Numbered from the stretch's first letter, positions 8,882-16,938 are shown. The stretch: DNA of 64,000 nucleotides from Pseudomonas wadenswilerensis (GCF_900497695.1 NZ_UIDD01000008.1:186001-250000); one strand, 5' to 3'. Notes: a model not told the origin generated them from the letters alone. A program made the numbers and translations.

Positions 8882-11101
8882 TCAAAACCGCGTAGTCGCA
8901 CTCACCCCGAAGGTACGCCGATCCCCGCGCGCATCCCAGGCAATATCGAACGGCAACGGCACGCTGTCGGTCTTGTACTGCTTGTCGGTCAGGTTGTTCA
9001 CATACGCCGTCAGATCCAGGTCATAGCGCCCGCCCAGATGATAGGTCGCACTGGCATTGCCCAAGGTATAGCCGCCTTGGGAAACGCTGTGATCCTGCTG
9101 CGCCGTCGGCAGGAAGAAGATCCGGCTCTGATAGCGCCAGTCGGTGCCCAAGCGCACTTCATCACCATTCTCCAGCGGTATCCGGTAACTGCCGCCCACC
9201 GCCAGGGTCCGCGACGGCGAGCGGGCAATGCGGTTACCCGAATAATCCACCCCGCCCGACTCGAAATCCTGCAACTCTGTATGTAGCAAGCCCAGCGAGC
9301 CATGCAGCTCCAGGTTGCTGAACGGCAACGCCTGCAGCTCGAACTCCGCGCCGCGAATCACCCCCTGGCCGCTGTTGGTCAGCAGCGACACCACCTGGCC
9401 GTCACGCACCGACACGGCGTTGACCTGGATGTCCGAGTAGTCGTAGTAGAACACGTTGGCATTGGCGATCAGGCGTTCGTCGAACCACTCGCTCTTGACC
9501 CCCAGTTCATAGGCATCGACGTTCTCCGGCGCCACCACCGAGGCCTCGGCCTGCACCTGCGCACCGCCGCTGAAACCACCGGAACGAAAACCCTTGGCAT
9601 AACGGAAATACACCCGCGCGTTGTCGTTGAGCTGGTACTCGGGGGTGAAGTCGTAGGTGAGCTTGTTCCAGGTGCGTTTTTCATCCTGCTCGACGCGGGT
9701 CACCAGGTCGCCGGTGTAGTTTTTCCACCAGTCGCGCTCGCTGTTGTAGCTGACCGCATCGGCATCTGGTGCGGCTACGCGGTGCAGGTCGATGTCCTTG
9801 GTTTCGCGGGTCCAGCGCAGGCCGGCGGTGAGGCTCAGGTTGTCGGTGGCCTGCCAGGTGCTGCTGCCGAACACCGCGAAGCTGTCGGTGCTCTGGTCGA
9901 TATCGGTACGGCCATAGTCAGCCACGCCAAAGGCCTGGTTGTAGGGCTTGGGCAACAGCCCGTTGTCGTTGCGGCTGTCGAGCTGTTCATGGAACAGGTG
10001 GGTGCCGACGATCCAGCTGATTGGCTGGTTTTTCGCCGAAGACAAGCGCAGCTCCTGGGACACCTGCTTCCAGCGGTCATCGTTAAAGCCACGGCCGAAT
10101 TCGTAGAGGCTCATGTTCGGGCTTTCGGCTTTTTCGTGGATATCGTCGAAGGCGGTGATCGAGTCCAGTTGCAGGTCGCCCAGATCCCACTTCAGTGCCA
10201 ACTGCACACCGTTGTGCTCGATGCGGTCTTCGGCTTTACCGGTAAAGGCGGCCTCGTCGGTACCCGGCTTCGGCGCCGGGCCGAACAGCGTATTGCCCCC
10301 CGGCCCCGAACCCCAGGCGCGGGTGGCAATGCCCTGCCCTTTGTAGTCACGGCCATGCAGTTGCAGGGTGGCCTGCAGGTCATCGTTGATCTGCGCCAGC
10401 AATTGCAGGCGCAGGGCCTGATCGTGGATGTCGCCAACGGTATGGCCATCGACCTGGTTCTCCAGTTGGCCATCGGCGCTCTGGTCGACAAACGCCACCC
10501 GTGCGGCCAGCTTGTTGTCGATCAGCGTATCGCCATAGGCGCCTTCGTACAGGCGCGAATTGTAGTTGCCCAGGTCGAGTTTGAAGTAACCGTTGGCTTT
10601 CTCGAAATCCGGCTTGCGCGAAACGAAGTTGATCGCCCCGCCCGTGGTGTTCTTGCCCCACAGCGTGCCCTGCGGCCCGCGCAGCACCTCGACGCGCTCC
10701 ATGTCATAGAGCGGAAAACCGGTAGCCACGTGGGGGTCGATATACACGTCATCGGTGTAGATGCCCACCGGGTAAACCGTGGTCGACGCCATGTCCCCCG
10801 AGCCCATGCCACGAATGTACCAGCGCGGCCGCTGGTGCCCGGCGAACTCCGGGGCGATGGCGTTGGGCACGTTCTGCAGGGCCTTGCCGGCACTGAAGCC
10901 GCCACCGCTGTCGGCGATCTGCTTGGCGCTGACCACGGAGATGGCCGAGGGCACATCCTGCACCGACTCTTCGCGCTTTTGCGCGGTGACCGTGATGATG
11001 GGCAGGGCTGCGGGGGTGGGGTCGGCGGCGAAGCTCGGTAGCGTGGGTAAGGCGGCGGCGATGGCCAGTAACAGGGGCAAGCGGGCGAAGGGAGCGGTCA
11101 T
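8882..11101 (-). CDS. TonB-dependent outer-membrane receptor
   Basis: 739-aa outer-membrane receptor that would import a large ligand using TonB energy. The start chosen gives a normal signal peptide (APFARLPLLLAIAAALPTL ... SFA) and a TonB box (IITVTAQKREE) just after it. The plug carries VPSAISVVSAKQI and VEVLRGPQGTLWGKNTTGGAI; the barrel ends in the canonical aromatic F (VSATTRF). There is no STN signalling domain, so it does not signal to a sigma factor. The plug style is that of the broad FyuA/CirA-like and sphingomonad-type receptors; ligand unknown. It is monocistronic, with REP DNA after its stop and the small gene at 11274 upstream. Confidence 0.92.
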   Translation of the reverse strand: MTAPFARLPLLLAIAAALPTLPSFAADPTPAALPIITVTAQKREESVQDVPSAISVVSAKQIADSGGGFSAGKALQNVPNAIAPEFAGHQRPRWYIRGMGSGDMASTTVYPVGIYTDDVYIDPHVATGFPLYDMERVEVLRGPQGTLWGKNTTGGAINFVSRKPDFEKANGYFKLDLGNYNSRLYEGAYGDTLIDNKLAARVAFVDQSADGQLENQVDGHTVGDIHDQALRLQLLAQINDDLQATLQLHGRDYKGQGIATRAWGSGPGGNTLFGPAPKPGTDEAAFTGKAEDRIEHNGVQLALKWDLGDLQLDSITAFDDIHEKAESPNMSLYEFGRGFNDDRWKQVSQELRLSSAKNQPISWIVGTHLFHEQLDSRNDNGLLPKPYNQAFGVADYGRTDIDQSTDSFAVFGSSTWQATDNLSLTAGLRWTRETKDIDLHRVAAPDADAVSYNSERDWWKNYTGDLVTRVEQDEKRTWNKLTYDFTPEYQLNDNARVYFRYAKGFRSGGFSGGAQVQAEASVVAPENVDAYELGVKSEWFDERLIANANVFYYDYSDIQVNAVSVRDGQVVSLLTNSGQGVIRGAEFELQALPFSNLELHGSLGLLHTELQDFESGGVDYSGNRIARSPSRTLAVGGSYRIPLENGDEVRLGTDWRYQSRIFFLPTAQQDHSVSQGGYTLGNASATYHLGGRYDLDLTAYVNNLTDKQYKTDSVPLPFDIAWDARGDRRTFGVSATTRF

Positions 11102-11273
11102 GAACGTCGATGTTCCACGAGGGGGAAGAGACGAGGGCCTTCGCAATGGTTGTGCCAGGTGGGTAGTGGGTTGATTTGTATCGGTTTTGTCTGTTTGCGA
11201 TTGATGAGATGTTGCCTGACGAACAGCTGGCCAGCACTGTTTGCGTGAGCATCAGCAGGGGCCAAACCTTTAA

Positions 11274-11495
11274 CTACGAGCGCGCTACAATCTTCCCTTC
11301 AATCCATTCTGCAACCTCGCGACCCTCCCCCTGTCGCTGTAAATCCAGCGGCCGGGTTTGGTAGCCCGAGTACTCTAAGGCGTGCAGGGTGGACCAAGCC
11401 TCGGCCAAGTAGACGCCGAGGGCTACGCCCGGGCCGCCGATGCGGCCCATCGAGCGAATGCTCATCCCCGTAAAAAACACACCTTGAGCAAACAC
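11274..11495 (-). CDS. Small hypothetical protein (up to 73 aa)
   Basis: Short leftward frame encoding MFAQGVFFTGMSIRSMGRIGG ... with a second possible start at residue 11 (MSIRSMGR). Codon use (GGC, CTG, CAC, GCC) is Pseudomonas-like, and no larger gene occupies either strand here. The product has a central GYQTRPLDLQRQGEGREVAEW part and no membrane segment. I do not recognise a family. It would be divergent from the AraC/GyrI regulator at 11561, so it could be the controlled neighbour. It may also be a chance frame. Confidence 0.4.
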   Translation of the reverse strand: MFAQGVFFTGMSIRSMGRIGGPGVALGVYLAEAWSTLHALEYSGYQTRPLDLQRQGEGREVAEWIEGKIVARS

Positions 11496-11560
11496 GGCTA
11501 GGCACTGCCACGCGGGTATAGTCGATTCTATGCCGACCGTACTTCCAAGAGCCTCCAGCC

Positions 11561-12430
11561 GTGCCCGACCTGCCGCCCAACGCCGCCTACACCCAGCGCT
11601 TCAGCGCTGTGCTCGCCTACATCGACGCCAACCTCGAAGGTGATCTGTCGGTAAAAACCCTGAGCCAGGTGGCGAACTTTTCGGTGTTTCATTTTCATCG
11701 CCAGTTCACGGCGTATGTCGGGGTGCCGGTCTCGCGTTATGTGCAGTTGATGCGCTTGCGCCTGGCGGCGCATCGGTTGGCTGCCAATGCCGAACACTCG
11801 GTGCTGGAGGCTGCCCTGGCGGCAGGTTTCGAAAGCCCCGAGGCGTTCAGCCGGGCGTTTCGGCGGGCGCTGGGCAGGTCGCCGAGTGCCTTTCGCCGGC
11901 AGCCGGACTGGCAGGCCTGGAATGCGGTGTTCGATATCCCTCACTTTTCCAGGAGCGTCATCATGCAGGTTCGTATTGTGGAGTTTGCTCAAACCCGGGT
12001 CGCGGCGCTGGAGCACCGCGGGCCGGCCGCGCAGGTCAACGAGAGCGTGAGTCAGTTCATCGCCTGGCGCATGGCCAGCGGGCAGTCGCCGGTGGCATCG
12101 AGCCGTACCTTTGGCATCCCCTATGGCAACCCCGACACCACGCCGGCGGAGGATTTTCGTTTTGCCATTTGTGGTGAGATTGATGAGGCGGTGGCGGCGA
12201 ATGAATTCGGCGTGCACGAACGGGTGATTGCTGGCGGGCGTTATGCGGTAGTGCGGCATGAGGGTTCGCCGGACCATATTGGTGAATCCATCTATCCGCT
12301 TTATCGCGACTGGTTGCCGGACAGTGGTGAAGAGTTGCGCGATCAGCCGCTGTTTTTTCATTACCTGAGTGCTTATCCGCAAACGCCGCAGGAGCAGTGG
12401 CAGACGGATATTTATGTGCCGTTGCGGTAG
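11561..12430 (+). CDS. AraC-family regulator with C-terminal GyrI-like effector domain
   Basis: 289-aa protein starting with GTG; no in-frame ATG lies upstream in the coding frame. Residues about 8-110 form the AraC DNA-binding domain (LSVKTLSQVANFSVFHFHRQF, then VLEAALAAGFESPEAFSRAFRRALGRSP), and residues about 130-289 are a GyrI/SbmC-like ligand-binding domain (VRIVEFAQTRVAALEHRG, RYAVVRHEGSPDHIGESIYPLYRDWLP). This is the order found in Rob/SoxS-type multidrug-sensing regulators of the DUF/GyrI group. The domain usually binds amphipathic small molecules. The gene is followed directly by the REP array. Confidence 0.9.
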   Translation: MPDLPPNAAYTQRFSAVLAYIDANLEGDLSVKTLSQVANFSVFHFHRQFTAYVGVPVSRYVQLMRLRLAAHRLAANAEHSVLEAALAAGFESPEAFSRAFRRALGRSPSAFRRQPDWQAWNAVFDIPHFSRSVIMQVRIVEFAQTRVAALEHRGPAAQVNESVSQFIAWRMASGQSPVASSRTFGIPYGNPDTTPAEDFRFAICGEIDEAVAANEFGVHERVIAGGRYAVVRHEGSPDHIGESIYPLYRDWLPDSGEELRDQPLFFHYLSAYPQTPQEQWQTDIYVPLR

Positions 12431-12458
12431 TCGGCGTCTTGGGGCTACTGCGTAGCCC

Positions 12459-12922
12459 ATCGCCGGCAAGTCCGGCTCCCACAGTGGATCTGTGTACACC
12501 GGACCTGTGGGAGCTGGCCTTGCCAGCGATCGAGCGCGAAGCGGTCGCAATCCAGACACCACCTGATGTGCTGGCTGTACCGGCCTCATCGCTGGCAAGC
12601 CAGCTCCCACAGTGGATCTGTGTACGCCGGACTTGTGGGCGCTGGCCTTGCCAGCGATCGAGCGCAAAGCGGTCGTAATCCAGGCAACACCTGATGTGCT
12701 GGCTGTACCGGCCCCATCGCTGGCAAGCCAGCGATCGAGCGCGCAGCGGTCGCAATTCAGGCAACACTGATGTGCTGGCTGTACCGCCCTCATCGCGGGT
12801 CGAGCCCGCTCCCACAGTGGATCTGTGTACACCGGACCTGTGGGAGCTGGCCTTGCCAGCGATCGAGCGCAAAGCGGTCGTAATCCAGGCAACACCTGAT
12901 GTGCTGGCTGGACCGGCCTCTA
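12459..12922. repeat. Tandem array of REPIN-plus-spacer units, 129-bp period
   Basis: Four units in a row: REP pairs at about 12459-12530, 12588-12658, a collapsed single palindrome at 12716-12734, and 12792-12863, each followed by a near-identical 57-base spacer (starts CGAGCGC, contains AAGCGGTCG and CACCTGATGTGCTGGCTG, ends ACCGGCC). Unit length is 128-129 bases except for the third, which lost the REP-pair centre. The fourth unit uses the variant REP half CGCGGGTCGAGCCCGCTCCC. The array fills the interval between the AraC/GyrI gene and the small gene at 13005. No coding frame of substance. Confidence 0.88.
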
Positions 12923-13004
12923 GCCACAATCCTGATTCGCGCTTACTATAAGCCCAACTCGTATTGCCGCGGCTGCTGAACCCGGTACTCACGAGGACAC
13001 GATC

Positions 13005-13199
13005 ATGGAAAGAACCCGCGCCTGGAGACGCTCACAGGCCCGTAAAAGTGGCAGAAGCAAAGCGGTGTATCCGCTGGAATTCAAGCCCGAAAAGAACTGG
13101 AAGCTGCTGTACACCCGCGCCGACAAGTTGATACGGGCACGCCAACTCGGCATGAGCTACCCCATCCGCTCCACCCGCCAACTGTTGGATCAAGAGTGA
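13005..13199 (+). CDS. Small basic hypothetical protein coupled to the phosphatase gene
   Basis: 64-aa, Arg/Lys-rich soluble protein (MERTRAWRRSQARKSGRSKA ... KPEKNWKLLYTRADKLIRARQLG ... RQLLDQE). The strongly basic first 20 residues could bind nucleic acid; the C-terminal half looks helical. The stop TGA overlaps the GTG start of the LMW-phosphatase-like gene, so the two are translated as a unit. I do not recognise a named family; conservation of the pair would support a joint function. Confidence 0.7.
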   Translation: MERTRAWRRSQARKSGRSKAVYPLEFKPEKNWKLLYTRADKLIRARQLGMSYPIRSTRQLLDQE

Positions 13200-13522
13200 C
13201 TAACCTCCTGTTCGTCTGCAGCCGCAACCAATGGCGCAGCCCTACTGCAGAAGCGCTCTGGCGCCGCCGCCCCGGCTTCGATGCCCGGTCGGCGGGCACC
13301 AGCCCGAATGCGCGCAAACCCATCGGCCCAGCGGATATTCGCTGGGCCGATGTGATTTTTGTCATGGAACGCAAACACCAGAATCGCCTGCAGGCACAAT
13401 ACGCGCGGCTGCTGGAGCATAAGCGGGTTTACACGCTGGATATTCCAGATGATTTTCGCTACATGGACCCGGAGTTGGTCGCCATCCTTGAGGAGACGGT
13501 CGCGTCCTGTCTTGCTATCTAG
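13196..13522 (+). CDS. Low-molecular-weight protein tyrosine phosphatase-like protein
   Basis: 108-aa protein starting at a GTG overlapping the upstream stop. The N-terminal P-loop reads LLFVCSRNQWRSPTAEAL: Cys8, five residues, then Arg14-Ser15, the CX5R(S/T) signature of LMW phosphatases, though the classic GN(I/L)C segment is replaced by RNQW. A late DIPDDFRYMDPEL stretch supplies the Asp-Pro general-acid loop. It is short compared with classical LMW-PTPs (about 150 aa), as in the compact Pseudomonas subgroup. Arsenate-reductase-like chemistry is less likely because no resolving Cys pair is seen. Confidence 0.82.
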   Translation: MTNLLFVCSRNQWRSPTAEALWRRRPGFDARSAGTSPNARKPIGPADIRWADVIFVMERKHQNRLQAQYARLLEHKRVYTLDIPDDFRYMDPELVAILEETVASCLAI

Positions 13523-13557
13523 GATGGGTGCGTAAACGCCAGCAACCGTTCCTCGCG

Positions 13558-13680
13558 TCAGTTGGTGCGGCCAATCACTTTAATCTGCGTCAGCCCCATC
13601 AGCCCGGCTTGTTCCAGAGTCTCGTCGGGTGTCGCATCGGCATTAGGCTTGCACTGTATTGGCCAAACGCAATCGCGTTA
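13558..13680 (-). pseudogene. Possible C-terminal remnant of a gene
   Basis: A leftward frame ends at the TGA at 13558-13560 and reads DCVWPIQCKPNADATPDETL and then EQAGLMGLTQIKVIGRTN. The composition and codon use look protein-like, but the frame is closed by a TAA immediately upstream and has no start codon. It may be the tail of a decayed gene in the 190-base gap between the phosphatase and GGDEF genes. Chance cannot be excluded. Confidence 0.3.
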
Positions 13681-13713
13681 TGATCAGCCGATCTGAACCG
13701 GACGTGCCTGCCT

Positions 13714-14604
13714 ATGCCCGTTGACCTCCAAGCGCTCTATCCCAAACTGATCCATCTGATGCTGGACACGGTCTTCGTGGTCGACAGGGATAACCAGATT
13801 GTATTTGTCAGCGATGCCTGCGAGGCGCTGCTCGGTTACTCTGCCGGCGAGCTGACCGGTACGCCGATCACCGACTACATCCATCCTGACGACCTGGCGG
13901 TGACACGGGCCTCCATTGTCCGGGTCATGAATGGTCAATCCCACGTCGATTTCCGCAACCGTTACATCCGCAAGGATGGCGGTGTCGTACATATCCTGTG
14001 GGCGGCCTTCTGGTCCGAGGAAGTGGGTGCGCGAATCGGCGTTGCGCGGGACGTGACAGCCCTCAGGCAAGCCGAGGATGAATTACGCTTCCTGGCCCAT
14101 CATGATCCACTGACGGCACTGACCAACCGCGCGCTTTTCAATGATCGGCTGGAGTCGGCCGTTCGCGCGGCACACCGCCACCAGAGCACACTGGCGTTGC
14201 TGTTTCTGGACATCAATGACTTCAAGGGCATTAATGATGTCCATGGGCATGCCATGGGTGACCGGATCCTCTGCATGATTGCACGGCGGTTGGAAGGCTG
14301 CGTGCGCGAGACCGACACAGTGGCCCGGATGGGGGGTGATGAATTCACTGTGCTGTTGCCGGATATCCAGTCGCAGGACGACGTTTACGCCAAGGTGGAG
14401 CAGATTCTCGCGGCCATGGCCGAGCCCTTGGGCGCAGAATTTGGCGGGTTCACAATGCCGTCCTGCAGCGTGGGCGTGGCCTTTTACCCCAAGGACGCAG
14501 AGAATGCCGATACGCTGCTCAGCCATGCGGATGGCGATATGTACCGGATCAAAAAACAACGCTCCGCACAGCGGATAGTGTTCAAGCATTTACAAGCCGA
14601 GTAA
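13714..14604 (+). CDS. PAS-GGDEF diguanylate cyclase
   Basis: 296-aa soluble protein that should make cyclic di-GMP. A PAS domain occupies about residues 10-120 (LDTVFVVDRDNQIVFVSDACEALLGYSAGEL, with a typical PAC end VARDVTALRQAEDEL), followed by GGDEF at about 130-290 (DPLTALTNRALFNDRL, LFLDINDFKGINDVHGH). The active-site loop is intact as MGGDEF, and an RETD I-site lies five residues before it, so product inhibition is expected. No membrane segment, so the PAS input is cytoplasmic. It is followed after only 4 bases by the DUF2986 gene. Confidence 0.92.
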   Translation: MPVDLQALYPKLIHLMLDTVFVVDRDNQIVFVSDACEALLGYSAGELTGTPITDYIHPDDLAVTRASIVRVMNGQSHVDFRNRYIRKDGGVVHILWAAFWSEEVGARIGVARDVTALRQAEDELRFLAHHDPLTALTNRALFNDRLESAVRAAHRHQSTLALLFLDINDFKGINDVHGHAMGDRILCMIARRLEGCVRETDTVARMGGDEFTVLLPDIQSQDDVYAKVEQILAAMAEPLGAEFGGFTMPSCSVGVAFYPKDAENADTLLSHADGDMYRIKKQRSAQRIVFKHLQAE

Positions 14605-14608
14605 CAAC

Positions 14609-14776
14609 GTGAATCGTCAAAAGAAAATAAAGCAGCTGTTAAAGGCTCACGCCAAAAAGGCCAGTGCCAAATTAGCGCCTAAAAGCAAGCCTAAATACAT
14701 CAGCAAAGCCGACCGTCTAAAATTAGCGGCCGAAACAGATCAAGAGCTTTTGCCCGAGCCCCATCAAGCTGGATAG
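14609..14776 (+). CDS. DUF2986 family small protein
   Basis: 55-aa, lysine-rich protein starting at GTG 14609: opens (M)NRQKKIKQLLKAHAKKASAK, then KPKYISKADRLKLAAE. The KPKYISKADR block is the hallmark of DUF2986, a short family of unknown function common in gamma-proteobacteria. It starts 4 bases after the GGDEF stop and ends 3 bases before the lipoprotein start, so the three look like one transcript. Base composition is more AT-rich than neighbouring genes. Confidence 0.75.
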   Translation: MNRQKKIKQLLKAHAKKASAKLAPKSKPKYISKADRLKLAAETDQELLPEPHQAG

Positions 14777-14779
14777 AAA

Positions 14780-15241
14780 ATGAGAAAAATCTTCACCCCT
14801 GTCTTTATCGCACTTCTGGGCCTGCACGGCTGCGCGGAGATGCCCGATTACTCGAACGTTGATCCCCTCGTACCCGGTGATGACGCTCGTTACACCATCA
14901 TCGAAACCGACACTTACGCAGGCAGAGCCCAGCGCCATTACGCCGACCTCCAGCCTGACTTGAACATCATAAAGATCAACGACAAAAAGGTTGGAAACAT
15001 CCCGTTCTCTACCTATTACTACAAGAATGACTCGCCCCAGCGCGCGATCCTCAAGCCGGGCACCTACACCGTTCAGCTGGAGTACCGACTGCCTCAGCAC
15101 TTCATGTTTGCGGATCTGGAGTTTGAAGGTAAGCCGGGCCAAAAGATAATCGCCCGCACGCAGTACGTTGGTCTCAATCGCCTGGAGGTATGGATGGAGG
15201 ATGCAGCTACCGGCGAGATCGTCAGTAAGCGTGTGCGCTGA
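14780..15241 (+). CDS. Hypothetical lipoprotein
   Basis: 153-aa protein with a short signal peptide and a lipobox-like LGLHGC, Cys18 being the likely lipidated residue. The mature part is soluble and strand-rich (YTIIETDTYAGRAQRHYADLQ, GTYTVQLEYRLPQHFMFADLEFEG). Residue +2 after the Cys is Ala, which predicts outer-membrane sorting. It is the last gene of the GGDEF/DUF2986 cluster. No family recognised. Confidence 0.72.
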   Translation: MRKIFTPVFIALLGLHGCAEMPDYSNVDPLVPGDDARYTIIETDTYAGRAQRHYADLQPDLNIIKINDKKVGNIPFSTYYYKNDSPQRAILKPGTYTVQLEYRLPQHFMFADLEFEGKPGQKIIARTQYVGLNRLEVWMEDAATGEIVSKRVR

Positions 15242-15301
15242 TCGCACCCGAATCGCCGATTGTCAGTCGATCTTACCCCCTGCCCTCACGCCTCCACGAA
15301 C

Positions 15302-15781
15302 TCATGCATCAAGTTCGGCAAACACTTCTGCTCTGGTCGTGACCTGACGGAAATGATGCTTCCACAGATCGATGCCCAACCGACCTGACCGGTCCAGGGA
15401 AGAGCCGACGGTCAGGTCGGTAACCAGCGTGGGCGTGAGCCCTGCATCGAACAGGGCAAACCCGGCGGCGAGCACGCAGGTTTCGGTCTGCAGGCCACAA
15501 ACCAGCACGCGCTCGGCGCCGAGCTGCCTGATGTACTCGATGGCTTCAGCGGTCTGTCCGTAGCCGTGCTTTACAAATACTTTGTCGGCCTCGACCAGGC
15601 TTTCGTCTTCGGCCGCAGGATGCCAGCCGAGTTGCTTTTCAAACGGCGTCACCTGTTCATCATGCAACTCGACCGAGGCAACCGTCAGAATCCGCTCTGA
15701 CAACGCCCGCACACCATCGACCAGCCACTCGGGTGGACTGAATGTGGACTGCACATCAACGATTAGCAAAACCTGCCGCAT
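15302..15781 (-). CDS. Isochorismatase-like cysteine hydrolase
   Basis: 159-aa member of the isochorismatase/nicotinamidase superfamily. The catalytic triad is visible: Asp9 (LIVDVQ), Lys71 (VFVKHGYG) and Cys102 in GLQTETCV, preceded by the usual cis-peptide hydrophobic pair. The enzyme should hydrolyse an amide or enol-ether bond; substrate cannot be assigned. The start was set at MRQVLL rather than the Met 8 codons upstream because the core strand begins directly after it. It is transcribed alone, convergent with the lipoprotein gene. Confidence 0.88.
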   Translation of the reverse strand: MRQVLLIVDVQSTFSPPEWLVDGVRALSERILTVASVELHDEQVTPFEKQLGWHPAAEDESLVEADKVFVKHGYGQTAEAIEYIRQLGAERVLVCGLQTETCVLAAGFALFDAGLTPTLVTDLTVGSSLDRSGRLGIDLWKHHFRQVTTRAEVFAELDA

Positions 15782-15838
15782 ACACTTCTCTCGAGCATTG
15801 ACCAATGGTGCGGAGTATATCGCCCCGAGGTGGATTAT

Positions 15839-16276
15839 TTAGCGCTGTTTGCCTGCCCAATGGCCACGCGCTTTCAGGGTCGCGGACAAAAACAGCAGCG
15901 CGCGTTGAAAGACCGGGTGGCACTCGGCAAGGGGCAGATGCTCGAGCGATGCCCAGAAGAACGCGAAAGCGTGGCCATGGTCATCGAGCGTCTGATGAGT
16001 CCATTGCTCAGGCAACGGTCCGCTCGCCTCGCACAGTTGAAACGACCACACCTGACCAAGATGCCCGGCATCCCAACACCCCAGGTCGTCCGCGATGGTG
16101 GCGCAATTGATACCAGACTCTTCCGCCAATTCCCGCAGCGCTGCCTGACCCACTGTTTCATCTTTTTCAATGCTGCCCTTTACCAGTTGCACACCCGCCA
16201 GCGGATGACGAAACAAGAGGATCCTCGGGCGCAGCGTGGATGAAAGCACTACTGCGCAGGCCTTGTCGGGGAGCAT
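15839..16276 (-). CDS. NUDIX hydrolase
   Basis: 145-aa Nudix enzyme. The box GX5EX7REUXEEXGU is complete at residues 34-56 (G-SIEKD-E-TVGQAAL-RELAEESGI), so divalent-metal-dependent hydrolysis of a nucleoside-diphosphate-X compound is expected. The protein is the short single-domain type without extra specificity modules. It lies 58 bases upstream of and in the same direction as the isochorismatase-like gene, so they may be co-transcribed. Confidence 0.9.
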   Translation of the reverse strand: MLPDKACAVVLSSTLRPRILLFRHPLAGVQLVKGSIEKDETVGQAALRELAEESGINCATIADDLGCWDAGHLGQVWSFQLCEASGPLPEQWTHQTLDDHGHAFAFFWASLEHLPLAECHPVFQRALLFLSATLKARGHWAGKQR

Positions 16277-16329
16277 GGCAATTTCCTTGTCGGCAAAAAC
16301 GGCTGGGCATCATACGCCAGGAACACCAT

Positions 16330-16440
16330 GTGGATGCTGGCTTGCCAGCGATCGAGCGCGCAGCGGCCGCAATCCAGACACTGCCTGATGAGCGGACTGT
16401 ACCGGCCTCATCGCGGGTCAAGCCCGCTCCCACAGTTGCT
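16330..16440. repeat. REP half - spacer - REP half cassette
   Basis: Half-palindrome GGATGCTGGCTTGCCAGCGAT, then a diverged copy of the 57-base spacer found in the 12.5-kb array (CGAGCGCGCAGCGGCCGC ... ACCGGCC), then the other REP type TCGCGGGTCAAGCCCGCTCC. Located in the promoter region between the Nudix and exported-protein genes. Confidence 0.8.
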
Positions 16441-16551
16441 CGGGGTACGCCGCTCAGGCGCATTTTTTTTAACAGCGGCGCCGTAGAACTTTTCTCTGTT
16501 TATCGGTCTATTTGGATACGTTCAATCGTCATTCAGAGGTTGTCTTCGCTC

Positions 16552-16938
16552 ATGAAATTCCATGCCCCACGGATGCTGCTCGTTGCCCTGTTCGCATTCG
16601 CGGCAGTGGGCTCGGCATCGGCAACGCAGATGAAGACCTCAACCCCGGTTCTGGCTCCTGAAGTCCCGGCCACCCGGACTGCCGAAACCCCCTGGCCGAG
16701 CCTGGCCAGCATGACCGACAAGCAACCAGGGCCGTTGCTGGCCCATGATGACCGCTACCGGCATGACCACCGTTGGCATGATCGCAGGGACGACTGGCGC
16801 CGCGAAAACTGGCGCAGGGAACAATGGCGCCGAGAACAAGCCCGCCGCGAAGCCGAGCGCCATCGTTATTGGGAACGCCACCATGATCGGGCCATGCGTT
16901 ACCGTTACGAGGACGATCGCCGCTACTATCGTCGCTAG
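16552..16938 (+). CDS. Exported Arg/His/Trp-rich protein
   Basis: 128-aa protein with a clear signal peptide (MLLVALFAFAAVGSASA) and a mature C-terminal half made of repeated RR-x-x-W/Q units (WRRENWRREQWRREQARR), ending in DRRYYRR. The chosen ATG is the last one before the signal peptide; the longer open frame runs through REP DNA. It probably resides in the periplasm; the alternating basic/aromatic segment could bind metal, polyanion or envelope polymer. No known family is recognised. Confidence 0.75.
   Translation: MKFHAPRMLLVALFAFAAVGSASATQMKTSTPVLAPEVPATRTAETPWPSLASMTDKQPGPLLAHDDRYRHDHRWHDRRDDWRRENWRREQWRREQARREAERHRYWERHHDRAMRYRYEDDRRYYRR

Noticed and set aside
9302..11041. 579-codon open frame on the plus strand opposite the TonB receptor
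   Set aside because: It mirrors the receptor gene in a high-GC region where antisense frames stay open; residue composition is His/Gln/Val/Gly-rich without domains, and the receptor has full motifs.
12459..12922. CRISPR array
   Set aside because: The repeats are long and palindromic, the intervening segments are as conserved as the palindromes, and no cas genes are nearby.
11528..12992. Minus-strand frames through the AraC/GyrI gene and REP array
   Set aside because: They translate the repeats into periodic peptides (repeated TASTSG and HKSGVHRSTVGAG), an effect of the REP array, not a gene.
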